From: Dendrobium chrysotoxum
Taxonomy: Eukaryota > Streptophyta > Magnoliopsida > Asparagales > Orchidaceae
Assembly: GCA_019925795.1 (NCBI GenBank)
Contig: CM034298.1
Location: forward strand, 23,551,556-23,615,555
DNA length: 64,000 bases
Direction of reading: 5' to 3'
Shown here: piece by piece, positions 23,021 through 34,476 of the stretch
Position numbering within the stretch: position 1 is the stretch's first letter
Layout: every line of letters starts with the position of its first letter
Made by a program: the position numbers and the translations under genes
The notes under the pieces: model-generated
The model's database searches: none
The model's input: only the letters and a program-made list of their open reading frames with translations
Told to the model about the DNA's origin: nothing

Positions 23021-23600
23021 GAGTTGTGGATTTGCAATGCTCATGTTATTAATAATCATTGATGATCATCAATGATTGAATAGATGATCATGTGACAATC
23101 ACTAGTGACTATCTATTGAAGTTTTGAAGTTTGATTTTGCTTTGAGTTTTGAGTTTGATTGTGAAGGTCAATGATTAAGAGAGGTTTTGATTTTAAAATT
23201 ATTATATCATTGATGATCATTTGGCGACTATCAAGTGATTGATGAGATGATCAAATGACAATCAATGGTGACTATCAAGTGTCAATTTTGAGGTCAATGA
23301 TATGATCAGTATGCTAAAGCACAATGACAAATTAGATTTGAAATTTGAAATGAAGTTCAATGATTTGTGTTTAGAGATTGGACTTTTGATTTGGAAGATT
23401 GACCTCGCTCAAAAATGAGGTCAACGGAAGGTAAGAAGTATTTAGCTAAAATTTTATGTGCAAGTTCATTCCAAGTTATTATTGAGCCTTAGGGCAACAA
23501 ATTTAGCCATATTTTAGCTTTATCCTTAATAGAAACTGGAAAACCTAAGTCTGATAGCATTATCACTAACACCATTATAATTAAAGGTTTTAGAGATCTC
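23020..23600. other. Non-coding, GATGATCAT-rich
   Basis: Contains two to three imperfect copies of a ~100-150 bp segment rich in GATGATCAT and TGACTATCAAGTG words (23035-23290). No gene. Its right edge meets the poly-A end of the LINE. Confidence 0.4.
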
Positions 23601-24661
23601 TTTTTTTTCTTAAGGGAAACCTACAGTGGGGCCTTACAAGGTCCTTAAAGGGGATCTTGAGCTCTCTAATGCTCAAAAGAGCTACAAAAGTAATCCAAAA
23701 AAATCCTATAAGCTGATTTGCCCCCTAAACTAAAAGTTACAAAAGAACCTAATAATATTCTAGGGCTATAAGAAGACATCACCCAAAAAAGAAATAAATG
23801 TAAATAACCATTGAGCATGTTCTTTCTACAAAAAATAGACATGTCCTTTATCCAAAAACCTTTACCTTCTTGCAAGAGAAAATGAGAATAAAAGGTAAAA
23901 AAACAAAGAAAACAGAAGAGATAACACTAATGATAAAAATTAGTTAAAAGAAGATTCCCATAAGATTTATCTAAAAAGGATATAGAGATACTCCCTTCAG
24001 ATTTAATACCCAATAACCATTTAATGGAGATTATGAAAGTAGCAGGAAAAGAGTGACAATAATAGAATTCCAGTAAACTACGACACCTAGAAATCCTAAA
24101 AAAAATAGCAATTACTAAGTAAGTTAACAAAATGAAACCCATGAAGCATTAAAGGAGAAACAAAATCCTTCCAATAACCCCAGAAGTCAATAATAGCATA
24201 TGGAAACAACACAAAAAGCAACTGGAAACCCCAACAAACAACCCAAAAATTATTACTCCACAACCAATCCAGCCAAAACCAATCTAGCAGAAGCACAACA
24301 AGCTGAAAGCTGAAAGCGCAGACTGAATAAGATAGAATCCATCTCTAGGAACCAGCAAAATAATAATCCAGGAACAGAGAGTGGGAACCCACCAACAAAA
24401 CTAGGCTAAAAGAGCTGAAGAAGAAAACCCCACAATAACTATCATTATGAAATCCCCAATGCCACTCAATTCTAATCCCATACTCATTCATGCATAAAGA
24501 AATGCAATAGACTTGAGTAAAAGTTAGTAATTGCAAACAATAGGCCATCACAACCAAAATGGCAGCAATAATACTCTTCGAGCTCCCAGAAACCAACCAG
24601 CAAAGATAAGGAAAAAGATAAGTGCAACCGAAACCAAGCAGCAAGAATCTAACCAAAGGGG
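23601..24661 (-). mobile_element. LINE, 3' part (poly-A side)
   Basis: The plus strand shows a T-run at 23601-23609, i.e. a poly-A tail for a minus-strand element. The sequence up to 24661 has no long coding frame and fits the 3' untranslated region of the LINE whose coding part starts again at 43962. The Sirevirus between them has a matching AGGGG duplication, so the two halves were contiguous before insertion. The reading frames here (e.g. 24656-24345) have no recognised domain. Confidence 0.7.
24657..24661. repeat. Target site duplication AGGGG (left)
   Basis: Equal to bases 43962-43966. The pair marks 24662-43961 as one insertion event into the LINE. Confidence 0.88.
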
Positions 24662-24716
24662 TGAATGTTTGTGAGGGTTGTTAAACCCTATAGAACTAGC
24701 CCAAGGCTAACCAAGA

Positions 24717-24742
24717 GGGGGGGGGGGGGGGGGGGGAGGGGG
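24717..24742. repeat. Expanded poly-G tract in the LTR
   Basis: Twenty G, one A and five more G. The same conserved box (AACCAAGAG...TGAATTGG) has six G in the partner LTR near 42362-42367, seven in the gag-only family, and fifteen in the inner element LTR (29359-29373). Confidence 0.95.
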
Positions 24743-25077
24743 TAAATTGGTTATTAAAAAAATTGTTTTATAAAAAGAGAAATTAAAAACCCCTTGATGC
24801 GGAAGAAGATTACTTTCACGATAATGAAAATTAGAGATTTCAACTACATAGAAAATCATAAAAAAATGAAGAAATTAAATGCAAAAAAGTAAATAGAAAG
24901 AACACACCATATTTATAGTGGTTCGGTCAACTTGACCTACATGCATCCACTCCCCAAAAACCTCCTTTCTAGGTATTGCACTAAAAGTAGTGTCTCTCCT
25001 TTTGCCCCACACGATAAGGCAGAGAAGCCTTTACAAAATCTTTCCACTGATATGGTGAGGCAGAGTACCTTGAATCC

Positions 25078-25190
25078 TTTTACTCCCTCTTGGAGTAGGC
25101 AGAGAACCTAAAAATCCTTTTACTCCCTCTTGGAGTAGCAGAGAAGCTTAGAATTCTTTTACTCTCTCCTAGAGTAGGGAGAGAACTTGC
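25078..25190. repeat. ~40 bp tandem repeat in Sirevirus U5/R
   Basis: Three units of the type AATCCTTTTACTCCCTC followed by TTGGAGTAGGCAGAGAACC. Each unit contains a small inverted repeat (ACTCC...GGAGT). Matching triplets are at 29703-29820, 39737-39850 and 42695-42805. The gag-only family lacks it. Confidence 0.85.
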
Positions 25191-26343
25191 ATCTGATGCT
25201 GATAAAATCTTCCCCAGAGCCACCAAGGAACCAGATAAGGAGCTTAACAAAGATAGTGAAAACCTTAATTAGAGCAACCTTTATGAATCCCTCACAACTC
25301 CCCCTCATAAGGATTTCTCTCTATCCCAAGATCTCTCTCTTCCTTCTCTAGCTCTCTCTCAAGAAGACTAAATAGCAAAGATTATCTCAAGGGACAATAC
25401 AATTGCTTAAATAGTGGGCTTAAAAAAACCCTAAATTTCAAAAAATCTAGCTTCTATTCATATAGTATGATACATATATAGTACTATATTATTAATACAA
25501 TTTAAAATCATCCAACAAGTTTGTGCAGATGAACTGTTCAAACTTTAAGCATATCATACAGTACGTCAGAATATCATATGGAACAATCAGTGGAAATTTC
25601 TTCTGTTTGTTTTGGACAATGCTTGGGATGACCAATTTCATACTCTAACTATCGTATAGTGCTTGGGATATTGTATCATATGATTAGTACAAATATTATT
25701 TTTTTCATTCAATACGATAGTTGGGACGACAAAGTCGTACTATATTAATTATACTGTACGAGCCATATCATACAATACGATCGACAATAATTATTGTTGA
25801 AGATTTGATTGCCTGATATTATGGGAATAATTGAGAAAGATTTAATTAAAATGTATAATACGAACCTAATCATACAGTACGATCAGTATATAATTAGTAT
25901 CTTCCTTAACCTCTAGAGGGTAGGGTTTCATCAGAGCTCAATATATCATACGATACAAGTTAAGATCATACTATATGAGATGGATCATATAGGACGATAA
26001 TAACAATCATACGATACAAATTACTTAAAAAATAAACTCTCACAAAACCATTTTTCTCTCTCCCGCTGTGTGCGTGCAAGGTTTACTCAGCAATGATATC
26101 CACCCAATTATATAATTTGACCCAAGAAAGGAAAATATATATAATAAATTGAATAAACAGACTGTAACCCTAGTCTACCCAGTCTTGAGCTCATCAAAAT
26201 TATAAGTGAATGGTGGACTGAATTGCTGAAATGTTAGTACACACAACATAAAATAAAATATCACAAAAATTGGAGAAAGCAATAACAGACACAATAATAT
26301 TTATTATCATTAAAATCACACTGCTTAAATCAGATTTGTAATA

Positions 26344-26560
26344 ATATTACCTTTTTTGAAGATGGCAAATATTGTTGTTTAGGATTTTTTAAAAATAATT
26401 ACTTTCCTTGCTTTCCTCTTAACTCCCCCTTAGCTGAAAATCAATTTCAAGTAAAAGGAGTGTAAAAAGAAACAACAATAATAATAAACAACAACAATAA
26501 TAATAACAATAATAAACAATAAAATACTACTCCCCCTTTTGACATCAGAAAAAGTGGAAA
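26344..26560 (-). other. Polypurine region of the outer Sirevirus
   Basis: The tract next to the LTR is decayed (plus strand ATATTACCTTTTTTGAAG), but two further pyrimidine boxes remain at 26421-26432 (AACTCCCCCTTA) and 26528-26540 (ACTCCCCCTTTTG). An AAC/AAT-rich simple sequence lies between them (26470-26525), as in the two other elements. Confidence 0.75.
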
Positions 26561-27579
26561 AATAGTAGGAAGAAAAAAATAGAGAATAATAATAGAAATA
26601 GAACCAGAAAGTAAATAGATTCCAAAGAACTTAACAAGTCAAGGCATTTTCAGAATGTAATAAACTTACCATACAAACATAAAAAGCTCAAATAAGACAA
26701 GTGTTGCATTAATGCAACCAAAGGATTTTGATTCTAGAGTTTGCACACCCAGCTTAGAATCTTCACAGGCTGAAGTCCGTTGTTTAAACAAAAATCTAAC
26801 TCAGAAATTACAATTAAATAGGGAAACTTAAACTTTTCAAACTGCTAGCATGAAATATATCAAATAGAATATTGCTATGAAAGTTATGAATATAGAACGA
26901 GGATTTTCCAAAATTAAGTATTAAACATATTATAAAACATAGGGATTTTTTTAAGATTTAAAGATTTACAAGAAAAAAAATCTAATTTATGTTGGGCTCA
27001 TTTTGTGCCACTTTTATCAGCTTTTGGCATACATTGCACATTATTTCTTTTTAAGCTCATTTTGTGCCTCTTTTACTTTTTTGCGTCATTACGCATCTTT
27101 TTAATTTTGAGCTCATTTTGTGTCTCTTTTAAATTTTTGAAAATTGCTTCCTTTCTAAATCTTTAAGAATCTAAGTTGTAAGATTATCTTTCAAATAGAA
27201 GAGAATAATAACTCACTCTCTTACGTAGGGAGGAATAATCTACAAGACAAACCTGAGTGTTCTAATAGGAATAAATAGCTTGATATAGAAAAATAATAAA
27301 ATTCATTCATCAAATTACAGAATACATCTATGATATTAAAACATGTAATAGAGTGAATAAGTTTTCATTTCAACAATATTAATTCTAATTTGATTTAGAT
27401 TTTTAAGAATATACAAGGAATTATCCTGCAAAGGGCATAAGAAAGGATATGCAAAGTCATGAATTTCTATCCTATTAGTCTAAAAATGTCAGCAATTTCT
27501 TATTTAACCTTTCTAACTAAGAATAAAAGTATTTTTACAAAATAGAAAATAGCATAGTTCTATCCAAGTTCATTCATAT
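26561..27579. other. Sirevirus 3' untranslated interior
   Basis: Non-coding sequence collinear with 31270-32260 of the inner element, including GTTTGCACACCCAGCTTAG (26740 and 31428) and the GCTCATTTTGTGCC repeat (26995-27150). No gene. Confidence 0.7.
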
Positions 27580-27700
27580 AGTATGATTTCATTCGTATAG
27601 TACGATCCAAGTCATACATTACGAGATCATGCGTATAGTACGAGTTAATTTGTACAGTACGAGTTCATTCGTACAGTACGATCTAAGTTGTAAAGTTCGA
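27580..27700. repeat. Internal palindrome array downstream of the third frame
   Basis: A cluster of CGTATAGTACGA / CGTACAGTACGA units like those of the LTR U3, but inside the element. A decayed counterpart is at 32265-32345. Confidence 0.8.
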
Positions 27701-27943
27701 TCAACAGAAACATCAATTTAGTAGTCTTAAAAATTCTCAAGGAGCACATAAAAGAGATCTAAGAGCATAGAGCTAGCTAGATAGAAAAAGAAATACCATT
27801 TAAAAAGCAACATTTTTTTTATAAAAGAAAGAAAAACAACAAAAAAATGACTAAAAGAAAATACCATTGCAAAGTAAAATACAAAACAAGTAAGCATAGA
27901 TGTAAAAAGAAACAGTACAATCAAAATAAAAACTAAAATAAAA

Positions 27944-29043
27944 CTAGTAGAGTGGTGGATCCTGATCGTGAGGTGGAGGTGGAGGTGGTTGGAAGGACTT
28001 GCTAAAACTGTCATACTACTACTGTATGGTGTTGAACTGTTGTTGAATATTTCCAAATTGCTCCCTGAACTAACCCATATCATTATTGTGTTGGATTTAT
28101 TATTGATCCAGGCGAGTCTCTAGTCTATCAAATCATTGAATCAACACTTCATAAGGGTAGTGGTGAGGAGTAGGTGCAGGTGTAAGTTCAGCTACAAGGG
28201 TAGCTTCTCCTTCTTCATCAAAGAGAGGATCTTTAGGCTCCTGATCCTTATGAAAGAACATCCAGAAGGAGACATCTGAAAGTAGACTAGAGTGTTATCA
28301 GGAGGAGTAGGATATGTGATATTGTATTTTTTGTCCAAGATATATCCAATCACATGTCCTAGGGTGATGTTTTGCTTTCTCCTAATAGATTGAAGTCGAA
28401 TGGAAGTGAAGTTTTGGATGTAGTCAATTAGCATTTGAGCTTCATCCCTTTGGGTGTTTGATATTATGAAGTAGGTGAAAATTGACAGTAAGGGAGTCAT
28501 ATTTATCCGGTCTCTAGCTTTAGGGATAATAGATATTCTCAGAATGTGCTGGATAACCCTAGCATTTTGATTTAAGGTGGAGACTAAGGATTGGTGATAA
28601 TTAAGGGTAGCATTTCTTAGTAGAAGGTTCACAACACTCCAGTTATAATCAGATCTATAGGCCATCGCAAGGGGTCGATTTCCCTGGGTGTTTAGATGAA
28701 GGTGAACTCGTATGTCCTCTTTGGTGATTTTTACATTCTAGCAGCACACTCGGGAAGACATTACTGTAGCATCCCCACTAAGGTTTGTGAGAAATTCAAA
28801 AGGGATTTAAGAATGGAATAGATCAACTAAGGTTAGAAGAAATTAAAATGCAGTAGAATTGAAGAGGTTCATTACTGGGAAGCTAAGGGCTTGCAGATTA
28901 AGAAGCCTTGAAGGTGTGATCTTGGATTCTTTGTATTTTCTGAAGGCAGATTCATCAGAAGTTGTTAGAAAATGATTGTTTGTAGGGTTCTGAGAGGAGG
29001 AAACACCCTAAGTCTGTCGATTGTGTTTTCTACTATCTGCCAT
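27944..29043 (-). pseudogene. Third reading frame of the outer Sirevirus (Transposase_32-like)
   Basis: Reading left from an ATG at 29043, one frame runs about 366 codons to a stop at 27944-27946, broken by several in-frame stops. The longest open part is 28665-28192 (157 codons). It includes a KYKES-ITPSRLLN segment, NVKITKEDI-VHLHLN, then IPKARDRINMTPLLSIFTYF and LGHVIGYILDKKYN, and ends in a run of six prolines before HDQDPPLY. This order resembles the family named 'putative plant transposon protein' (often called Transposase_32), which is common in plant retrotransposons and is not a proven transposase. The inner element has the same frame at 32590-33693. Function unknown; the proline tail and position between pol and LTR recall the extra 3' ORF of some Sireviruses, but I see no membrane segments typical of an envelope protein. 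Confidence 0.6.
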
Positions 29044-29099
29044 GGCAAAGATTAAGATTGCACGAAGGAAGGATTAGAAGGTTGTGTGAGAATTTTTAA

Positions 29100-29260
29100 T
29101 GAGTTGAATCAGTTTAAATAGAACTTCAATGGATCTTATCATACAATCATGAGATTGTACAGAATGATCGAGGGCAATTAATTTGGCTAGACGATCAGTC
29201 AAAGAGTTTATCTGATCGTACAGTATGATCAGAATTCGTACGGGATGATTAGAACAGGAG
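29100..29260. repeat. Internal palindrome array upstream of the third frame
   Basis: Units such as ATCGTACAGTATGAT (near 29216) and TTCGTACGGGATGAT lie 60-200 bases upstream of the ATG at 29043. The inner element has a matching array at 33785-33900 and further units at 34020-34215. Confidence 0.75.
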
Positions 29261-29300
29261 ATCATCCCGAGGAATCAGGCTGTACAACTTTTGACCAAAA

Positions 29301-30917
29301 TAAAAGTTTATGAGGGTTGTTAAACCCTAAATAACTAGTCCTGAGGCTAACCAATAGAGGGGGGGGGGGGGGGTGAATTGGTTATTTTAAAAAATATTTA
29401 ACAAAATGAGAAATTCAAAACCCCTTTATGCTGAAGTAGGTCAGTTTCACATTGACACAAATTTTAGAGATTTGAAACACAGATTAATACAAAGAAAAAT
29501 GTAAAAAATTAAATGTAAAAAAAATAATCAGAAAGAACACACCAGATTTATTATGGTTCGATCAACTTGACCTATGACTACTCCTTGAAAACCTCCTTTC
29601 CAGGAATTGCACTAAAGTAGTGTCTCTCCTTTTGTCCCCATAGTAAGGCAGAGAAGCCCTTACAAAATCTTTCCACCAACCTAGTGAGGCAGATTACCTT
29701 GAATTCTTATACTCCCTCCTGAAGTAGGCAGAGAAACTGGAAATCCTTTTACTCCCTCCTGTAGTAGGCACAGAACCTTGGAATCCTTTTACTCTCTCCT
29801 GGAGTAGGCAGAGAACCTTGATCTGATGCTGATGAAGATCTTTCCAGAGCCACCAAGGACCCAGATAAGCAGCTTGATGAATATGGCTGAAACCTTACTT
29901 GGAGCAGCCTTTGTGAATCCCTCACAACTCCCCTCACATGGATTTTTCTCTCTCCCTTCTCTAGCTCTCTCTTAAGAAGACTTAACAGTAAAAGATTTCT
30001 AACATGAGTATTAGAAATCCTTAAATTGTGGGCTTAAAAACCCTAATTTTTAAGAAATTCATCTTTTATTTGTACAGTATGATACACATCGTATAGTAAG
30101 ATTAGTGTAATTTTTAATCATCCAACAAGTTCGTGCAGACAAACAGTACAACCTTTAAACAAATCGTACGGTATGATAAAAATATCGTATGATATGATCT
30201 TCAGAATTTTCTTCTGTTTGTTTGAGACGATTCTTAGAACGACCAACTTCATACTCTGTCAGTCATACAGTATGATTGATATCATACATCATGATTAGTT
30301 CAAAATTCATGCCTTTGGTATGGTATGATCTCTGGATGACCAATTTCATACACTATCAATCGTACGGTACGATCGATCACAATAATTATCCCTGATTTGA
30401 TTGCCTGATATCATGGGGTTAATTAGGAAATAATTTAATTAAGGCATACAGTATAAACAAAATCATACAGTACGATTAGCATATTTAGATCCCTGGTGGC
30501 TAGGGTTTTGACAGAGTTGTATAGATCATATAGTATGAATTAAAACTGTACAGTATGATACATTTATTGTATAGTATGAAGCCAAATCATACAGCATGAA
30601 TTAAATAAAAAGTTTATCTCAAAAACCTCTTTCTCTCTCCCCCTCTATGTGTGCAAGGTTACTCAGCATAGATATTCACACAATTATAGGATACGACTCA
30701 AGAAAGGGAAAAATATAAAATAAAATGAAAACTGACTTTAACCCTAGTCTACCTAGTCTTAAGCTGACCCGAATTGCAAAAGAATGGTGGACTGTAATCC
30801 TGAAATTTTAGTACACACAGTATAAAATAAAATATAATAGAAATAAAATAAAGCAGTAATAGACACAATAATATTTATTATCATCAAAATCACAGTGGTT
30901 GAACTAGGTTTGCAACA
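29301..30917 (-). repeat. Left (3') LTR of the inner Sirevirus
   Basis: A 1617 bp LTR. It holds a 15-base G run (29359-29373), the ~40 bp triplet (29703-29820) and GTAC-type palindrome pairs (30070-30600), e.g. ATCGTACGGTATGAT followed 21 bp later by ATCGTATGATATGAT. It ends GCAACA at 30917, directly before the polypurine tract. Confidence 0.9.
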
Positions 30918-30931
30918 ATCTCCCCCTTTTT
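30918..30931 (-). other. Polypurine tract of the inner Sirevirus
   Basis: Minus strand AAAAAGGGGGAGAT next to the LTR, identical to the tract of the gag-only element. Further boxes lie at 30985-30995 and 31156-31167. Confidence 0.85.
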
Positions 30932-31019
30932 GATAATGACAAATATTGTTGTTTTTGATTTTTGAAAAAGTAGCTTTACTCTAAATTCCCCTTAGATGAA
31001 AATTAATTTTAAGGAGTGT

Positions 31020-31150
31020 AAAAAGAAACAACTGCAACAATAACAAATAACAACAATAATAAACAACAACAATAATAAACAACAACAATAATAAATAACA
31101 ACAGTAATAAACAACAACAATAATACATAATAATAACAACAAACAACAAA
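31020..31150. repeat. AAC/AAT simple repeat between polypurine boxes
   Basis: Runs of ACAACAATAATAAACAACA. The minus-strand frames here (Cys/Tyr/Val/Leu-rich, 31277-30981) are products of this composition and not genes. Shorter equivalents occur at 26470-26525 and 8235-8320. Confidence 0.85.
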
Positions 31151-31167
31151 ATACTACTCCCCCTTTT

Positions 31168-32589
31168 GACATCAAAAAAATAGGGAAACAACAGTAAGAT
31201 GAAAAGAGGAAAAAATAGAAATAGTCATAGGAACAGAAAGAGAAATAAAAATAGAACCAGAAAATAAATAGATTCAAAAGTCTACCAATCTCAAGAGGAA
31301 GAAAATATCATAGCTCTTGGTAACTTGTGTGGGCATTTTCAGAATATAATAAACTTATTGTACAAATATAAAGACCTTAAATAAGACAAGTGTTAACTTT
31401 ATTGCAACCAAAGGAGTTTGATTCTAGAGTTTGCACACCCAGCTTAGAATCTTCATAGGCTAAAGTCCGTTGTTTAAACAAAAATTTTACTCAGAAATTG
31501 CAATTAAATATGGAAACTTAAACTTTTCAGACTTGCTAGCATGAGATATATCAAATAGAATATTATTATAAATGTGATGAATGAAGAACCAAGATTTTTC
31601 AAAATAAAGTATTAAACACAGTTATGAAACACAGGGATTTTCTAAGATTTAAAGATTTACCATAAAGAAAAGCTAATTTAACTTGGGATCACTTTGTGCC
31701 TCTTTTATTAGTTTTTGGCGCATATTGCACATCTTTTATTTTTGGCCTCATTTTGCGCCTCTTTTATCAGTTTTTGGCAATATTGCACAGCTTTTTGATT
31801 TTGTGCTCATTTTATGCCTCTTTTAATTTTTGCAAATTACTTTCTTTCTAAATCTTTAAGAATCTCAGTTGTAGGATTATCTTCCAAATAGAAGAGAAGA
31901 ATAACTCACTCTCTTTTATAGGGAGGAATAATCTATAAAGCAGTCCCAAGCTTTCTAATAGGAATTAAACCTGATGCAGAAAAATTATGAATTTCATTCA
32001 TCAAATTGTAGAATATATCCATGATATATAAAAAAACTTGTAGTAGTGAGAATAAATTTTTATTTCAACCAACTTAATTCTAATTTGATTTAGATTTTTA
32101 AGTATACACAAGGAATTATCATGTAAAAAAAATAAGAAGGTATTTGTAAATTAAAGAATTTTTATCATGTTAGTTTAAAAATATCAATAATTACCTATTT
32201 AAACTTTTTCGATAAGAATAGATGTCTATTACACAAATAGAAAAGAATATAGTTTAGTCCAAGTTAGGTCATATAGTATGATCTAAGTCATACAGTACGA
32301 TCTAAGTCCTATAGTATGAGTTAAAGTCATACAGTATGATCAACAGAAACATATTTTCCTTCGACTACCAATTTTTTAGTTAAGGAGTACAGAAACGAGA
32401 TCTATGCGTACAAAAATCTAGCTTGAAATATCATTTGAAAGAAAGAAAAGCAACACACCTTTTTTTCCTAAAAAGAAGGAAAAACAACACAAAAATAACT
32501 AAAAGGAAATTTCATTGCAAAGCAAAATACCAATAAGTAAACATAGATCTAAAAAGAAACATCACCATCAAAATAAAACTAAAAATAAA
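31168..32589. other. 3' untranslated interior of the inner Sirevirus
   Basis: Collinear with 26561-27940 of the outer element. It contains the GCTCATTTTGTGCC-type tandem repeat (31690-31830) and a short decayed palindrome array (32265-32345). No gene. Confidence 0.7.
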
Positions 32590-33693
32590 AGCGAGTACAG
32601 TGGTGGATCTTGATCGTGAGGTGGAGGTGGAGGTGGTTGGAAGAATTGGCTAAAATTGTTATACTACTACTGGATGGTGGTAAACTGGTGTTGAATATTA
32701 CCAAATTGCTCCCTAAACCAACCCATATCATTATCATGTTGGAGTTACTATTGATCCAGGCGAGTCTCTAGTCTATCAAATTGTTGAATCAACTTCTCAT
32801 AAGGGTAGTGGTGAGGAGCAGGTACAGGTGCAGGTTCAGCTACAGAGGTAGCTTCTCCTTCTCATCAAAGAGAGGATCTTCAGGCTCCTGGTCACTATGA
32901 AAGAGCATCCGGAAGGAGGCATCTGAAAAGTAGATTAGAGTGTTATCAGGAGGAGCAGGATATGTGATGTTGTACTTTTTATCCAGGATATATGCAATCA
33001 TATGTCCCAAGGTGTTGTTTTACTTTCTTCTAGTGGTTGGAAGTCGAATAGAGATGAGGTTTTAGATGTAGTCAATTAGCATTTGTGCTTTATCCATTTG
33101 GGTGTTTGACATTATGAAGTAGGTGATAAATGACAGCAGGGGAGTAATATTTATCTGGTCTCTAGCTTTAGGGATAATAGATGTTCTTAGAACATGTTGG
33201 ATAACCGTAGCATTTTGATTTGAGGTAGAAAATAAGGGTTGGTGGTAGTTAAGGGCAGCATTTCTTAGCATAAGTTTCATAGCAGTCCTGTTAAAATTGG
33301 ATCTAGAGGACATGGCAATAGATCTATTCCCTTTGGTGTTTAGCTAAAGCTGGATTCCTATATCTTCCTTGGTGATTTCTATATTCTAGCAACATACACT
33401 GGAAGACATTACCATAGCATTCCCACTAATCCTATGGTTTGCGAGAAATTCATAAAGGATTTCAGAATGAAGGGATTGGCAAAGGTCAGATGAAATTGAA
33501 GTGCAGTAGAGTTGAAGAGGTTCATTACTGGGAAGTTAAGGGCCTACTGATTAAGAAGCCTGGAGGGTGTGATCTTGTCTTCTTTGTATTTTTTGTAGGC
33601 AGCTTCATCAGAAGCTGTTAGAAAATGATCGTTTGTTGGGTTCCAAGAGGAGGAAGCACCCTGGGTTTCTCAACTGCATTTTCCACCAGCCAT
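32590..33693 (-). pseudogene. Third reading frame of the inner Sirevirus
   Basis: Homolog of 27944-29043. It starts at an ATG at 33693 and shares YKKYKEDKITPSRLLN, IPKARDQINITPLLSFITYF and the proline run followed by HDQDPPLYS. The longest open piece is 33313-33062 (83 codons). A frameshift near 33420-33445 and scattered stops break it. Comparison with the outer copy is useful because the two are broken at different places while the conserved blocks are retained. Confidence 0.6.
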
Positions 33694-33784
33694 TATAAGG
33701 ATTGGAATGCAAGAAGGGAGGATTGGAAGGTTGTGTGAAAATTTCAAAGGAATTGAGGTAGTTTAAATAGAAATTGAATGGATT

Positions 33785-34476
33785 GTACCGTACGATCGTG
33801 GGATCGTATGGGACGATCAAGCCCAATCAATTCATTCAGTCGAGCGGTCAAAAATTATATCTGATCTTACAGTATGATCAGACATTATACATGATGATTA
33901 GAGACATGGAATTCATCTCGAGGATTCAGGCAGTATGACCTTTGACGAAAAGGTTTATACCATACAAATAGGTGTTTGTATCAAATAATTAATAATAAAT
34001 GTCATACCAGAAGGAGTGAATTTGTCCAGAACATGTGTACCATACCATATGAAAAGGTGTTCGTACAGTAAGATTGTTAATCATAGATATAATTTGGACA
34101 ATCCATTAAGTAAATGACAGAGATAAAAGCAGTGCTGTGAAGTTAGTACAGTATGATGTAAGTCATACAATACGATGTAAGTTGTATAGTATGATGTAAG
34201 TTGTATAGTATGATATAAGATAAAACTTTTTTGCTTTATAATAAGAACAGTGACGTTCAGTGAAGTGGTTTGTGAGATGATCATGATAGAAACATAAAAT
34301 ATGATAACAACAAAATCAAAAGAACAAGAATGAAAACAGAAATAAAATAAATAATAAAAACAAGTTAAAGACTAAAAAAATAGAAAAAAAATCAAGAAAA
34401 TCATAATACAACACAAAAAAAACATAAAACATGTAAACAAAAATAATAAACAAAATAGAAAAAGAAAGTGTTAGTT
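33785..34476. other. Spacer between pol and third frame with palindromes
   Basis: Holds palindrome-type units at 33785-33900 and at 34020-34215 (repeated GTATAGTATGATGTAAGTT-like words), then A-rich sequence up to the pol stop. No gene. Confidence 0.7.

Larger units (their letters stand above)
24662..26343 (-). repeat. Left (3') LTR of the outer Sirevirus
   Basis: Begins TGAATGTTTGTGAGGG on the plus strand and ends near GTAATA (CA decayed to TA). It has the TATA-like box at 25405-25413, a ~40 bp tandem repeat (25078-25190) and GTAC-type palindromes (about 25440-26010). It pairs with 42308-43961 (1682 versus 1654 bp). Confidence 0.88.

Noticed and set aside
24345..24656. 103-codon hydrophobic frame
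   Set aside because: Part of the LINE 3' UTR; no domain, and low-complexity hydrophobic text is common in such regions.
27727..28083. 118-codon minus-strand frame with hydrophobic segments, a possible envelope-like protein
   Set aside because: The frame conserved between the two Sireviruses in this stretch is a different one (proline run, HDQDPPLY), and this alternative frame is not kept at 32590-32730.
30981..31277. Cys/Tyr/Val/Leu-rich minus-strand frames
   Set aside because: Translation of an AAC/AAT simple repeat between polypurine boxes; not conserved as a frame at 26470-26525 or 8235-8320.
33439..33621. Plus-strand 60-codon frame
   Set aside because: Antisense shadow of the Sirevirus third reading frame.
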